Source: Ficedula albicollis
Lineage: Eukaryota > Chordata > Aves > Passeriformes > Muscicapidae
Assembly (NCBI RefSeq): GCF_000247815.1
Contig: NC_021684.1
Coordinates: forward strand, 10,673,430 to 10,737,429
DNA: 64,000 bases
Direction: 5' to 3'
The notes beneath the pieces are model-generated. The model saw only the letters and a list, made by a program, of their open reading frames with translations, ran no database searches and had not been told where the DNA came from. Both the position numbers and the translations under genes were made by a program. Shown in pieces: positions 60,901-64,000 of this stretch; position 1 is the first letter of the stretch, and each line of letters begins with the position of its first letter.

Positions 60901-63900
60901 ACAGTGGAAGAGATGCTGCTTTAACCCACCAGGGCTGTAGGTCTGCTGTGTTGAAAATCATTGCTCTGGGCAGTGGATGGGCTATGCCAAGGGGAGAGAG
61001 GATTTAACATACTGGGGAGGCTGATCAGGCAAAGCAAAGAGCCTGGTGAATGAGATACCCACGGGCAGACCTTCCTTCTGCAAGTCCCTAAGGTATCTGG
61101 AGAAGTGGCCTCTCAGAGCAGTCTCTGGATTGTTTCTGTTGGGCTGCTGCCTTCAAGTTTCCATTGCCCCCCCAGCATGGACACTCCCAAAGCCAGTGAT
61201 CCCATTGCCAGAGGTCACCCCAGTCTCTTACTAGTCTGAGCTTCCAAAAGACATGCTTATAGAGAAGGTAATCCCAGGACCCTCTTTTCTTTCTCTTTAT
61301 GAGAATAGCTCTGAGCAAGGAGGGTGAGGACAGAGAAACCCACATTGCTTTAAACAAATATGAAGTCAGATGCACCAGGGAAGAAAAGAAAAGCTAAATT
61401 ATTCCTGCAGCATCTCTGCTCCCTATGTAAAGCACAGCCAGTTAATGCTTCCCATACCTCCCACCTCCCTCCCCAAACTAGATGAGAAACAAATCCATTA
61501 TCTGAAGGACATTTGTCTAAAATTCCCCTTTTGTGCTTTGGCTATCTGGGACCTGCAGCTGTCACTTCCCATTCTTCTTGTAATTGCTCCTACTACAGCT
61601 AATAATGCATTTATCAAGCAGAATTTACTTATTTATTTATTTGTCTCCCTTTATTATTTTTATTATTTAGGTATAAAATAGGTCTTTTTCTCCACACTGC
61701 TTCATCAAAAATCTATAGTCTTCTGAAGAAGCAGCAGTTGCTCTGTGCTTCTGCCTGAGCTGCAAGGAATTAGTTTATTAATATATATTGTGCTCCTGCA
61801 GCAACCTCTGGGATGTGGGGTTTTCACCTGATCATGTCACCCCTTTCCCATGATAGCTCCTGAAGTTAAGCTCTCACAAGGGGACGAAAAGCAATCCAAA
61901 AAGCAATTTGCTTGGCCGACAATTTCCTCTCTCCCCAGAGGCATGGTCGTGGATATTTGTGCATTGGGAGGAGTGAGGAGTCAGCCCTTGCCAAACGCTG
62001 CAGTGGAGCTGGGCTCAAGGGGCTGTGATGCTTCGGCCCAGGGCTCTGGTGACAGCCACAGCTGAAGGCTCCTGGTGCAGCAGCCCAGGGCAAGCAGGGC
62101 TTGCACACTTGGAGGGGCAGCGCACGACCTGTGGCTCTGCAGGCTCCATCTGGACAGCTCAATTCCTTGTTCTTGCCTCTCACCTTCCTGCTCCCCTGTT
62201 CTGATGGGAGCCTTGGAAATGCTTCTTTTTGGTGGGAACACCAAGCTTCTATGCTTCAAACCACTGAGGGTTTGAAGGAAGAGTTTATCAAACACACATG
62301 CATCCTGATTTATCTAATTGTTTATTCTCTGGGCAAATCATGTCTCTTCCACTGTTTTTTCAAGGTCTAATAGGAAACGAGATGAATTACTAAAACTTCA
62401 GGTTTTCTACTGCTTTACTGATCTCCCCCATTCAAGAATTATCCACGGAACCCACCCTCAAAAGCAAAATCTTCAGCTACCTTCTGCTTCTGTCTCTGGA
62501 ATATTTCCTTTGTATGCCTAATGAGTAATGGGACAGAGGTGAAAGGCAAAAGATTGTGCCCTCATGCAATTTACTCTTGCAAATTGCAAATTAGGCAACA
62601 GAATTGCAAAAAGAAGCATGGGGATGAATGGTGAAGGGACAAAAAAAATTATTCAGTTGCAAAGTAAAACATCTGAAACACCAACTGCCCTTATGTTTAA
62701 AGGAATATTGAAGCAGGTGCTCGAGATCTCAAGGAGACATGAAGGAGAGAGTTGTTCTGACATCTGTATGGACATTGTTGAATTTTCAGGTCTCTGGGGC
62801 TGAGAGGAAATTCACTTTTTTTCTCCCTTGGAACAGCAGTGTATAAACCTGAAAAACACAGGATTTATATCTTTCAGATATAAATCTCTGCTTTTACCTC
62901 CTACTCCAGATTGTCAGGATGGAGTGATTTCCCTGACCTTTTCAGGTGTGTGTGCAGCAGGGCAAAGAAGAGCAGAATTCAGCCCATCAGTTTTACAGAT
63001 ACAGGGGCTTGGCCAGTTGCTCAGAAAAGCTTCTGGCTTCCCAGTCTGGCTGCTTAATTCAGGAGCCAGTTGGAACAAACAGCTAATCCAGACTTTGAAC
63101 TCTTCATTGAACAAAATTTTTGTTCAGTTTCCTGGATGAGAGCTGGGTAGACCCATAAAAAACAGATGTATGTTTGGACTAAGGGAATCCAGGGTTTATG
63201 AAAAATTCCCTCTGAGATGAAGGAGAACCAATTCTCCCAGGCAGTGAAGGACCTCTAAAGAGGATTTACCTCAGCTGTACCAGCAATGCTCTGCAATCCA
63301 GGCTCCCTCTGCTTGGTGACCTGGGGGTTATGGAATCACTTTTTGAAAGGGGAAGAGTTAGAAGGACTAACTCATTCTGCTGTATGTGACAGTCATTGCC
63401 TCGCTTACCAAGCTGAGGGTTTTATCTTGGCAGGCCATGGGGACATTTAGTCCCCATTTAGTGGCTCAGGTGTTTGTGCCTGGCACTGCAGATGTGGTTT
63501 CTGGGGCTGAACTCCCTCTGCTCCTTCCCCTCCACATGCCAGCAAGCCTTCCTAAGAGCAGAATTCTGAGATGTGTTCAGATGTGTTATCTCCCACCCTT
63601 TAGCACTCTACTTTTTATGCAGTTTAGATTCCATGAGTAAAAACACACTTCTCCTCCCCACCAGAGCACAATGTCCACCACAGAGGAAAGAGAGGTCCTC
63701 TCCCCACCCTTCCCCACTTCATCACTTCAGGATTTCCAGCCATGCGTGTGTCCTGCAAGCATCATCTGCACTGCTCAGCAGAGATGCCACTTGTACCACA
63801 TTTGTGTAATGCAGCGTTTCACTTGTCCTAAGGGAAAGCAAAAGCCAGAGCTTTGAGCTGAAGTGGTGTGTGTGCCCTGGACTGCTAAATGGCTGTGGAT

Positions 63901-64000
63901 TGGTACAAGCTGTGATGGCTGGGAAGCACTGCTGAGCAAGGAGCACTTGGGTTGCTGAAGGAGAGGAGATGGGCTCACTGTGCACTGTGCTGTTCAATTT
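57961..64000. other. long non-coding stretch, nothing specific seen
   Basis: No exon, RNA gene or recognised transposon. Frames up to 160 codons (60399-60881) lack domains. A short (TTTA)n-type repeat lies at about 61628-61642 in an AT-rich patch (61590-61680). Confidence 0.4.

Noticed and set aside
61628..61642. (TTTA)n microsatellite
   Set aside because: Only about three to four units, too short to be notable on its own.

Overview
This window looks like vertebrate nuclear DNA, most probably from a bird or a close archosaur relative. The main evidence is a CR1 LINE 3' end (56160-56318) finishing in the 'CCATTCTATGATTCT' signature, several very old MIR/L3-type SINE/LINE relics, a vertebrate-type tRNA-Leu(UAA) gene, general CpG depletion, and no dense long reading frames. 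I cannot name the species, chromosome or flanking genes from sequence alone. I found no protein-coding gene or convincing exon. The open frames present are short, overlap on both strands, show no domain I recognise, or come from simple repeats. The window is best read as intergenic or deep intronic DNA.

Layout. 1-8 kb: non-coding sequence, a tRNA-like relic (1922-2020), an intact tRNA-Leu(UAA) gene (2523-2605) with a T4 terminator, a second tRNA-like head (3930-3990), an AT-rich island (4480-4990) and a nested two-copy minisatellite (5390-5523). 8-23 kb: mostly featureless DNA with a good MIR relic (8305-8450), a weaker relic (18195-18265) and candidate conserved elements near 12.95, 20.8-21.1 and 22.8-23.2 kb. 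23.7-24.1 kb: a candidate retroviral LTR on the minus strand. 25007-25749: a perfect (GGAAG)n array of about 149 units. 29-42 kb: sparse relics and candidate regulatory blocks. 43.3-43.6 kb: a local CpG cluster, followed at 43946-44645 by a perfect 140-unit (TTTTA)n array. 51928-52639: an A19-C669-A24 homopolymer block. 53.97-54.95 kb: a possible decayed coding fragment followed by a G-rich purine tract. 56.2 kb: the CR1 3' end. 56.6-58 kb: AT-rich candidate conserved elements. 58-64 kb: nothing specific.

The most unusual signal is the set of three apparently uninterrupted simple-sequence tracts of similar size (743, 700 and 669 bp) within 28 kb. The C669 tract is extraordinary as genomic DNA and may equally be an assembly artefact. 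The candidate regulatory blocks were chosen by eye from local composition and motif texture, so they are hypotheses that need a cross-species alignment.
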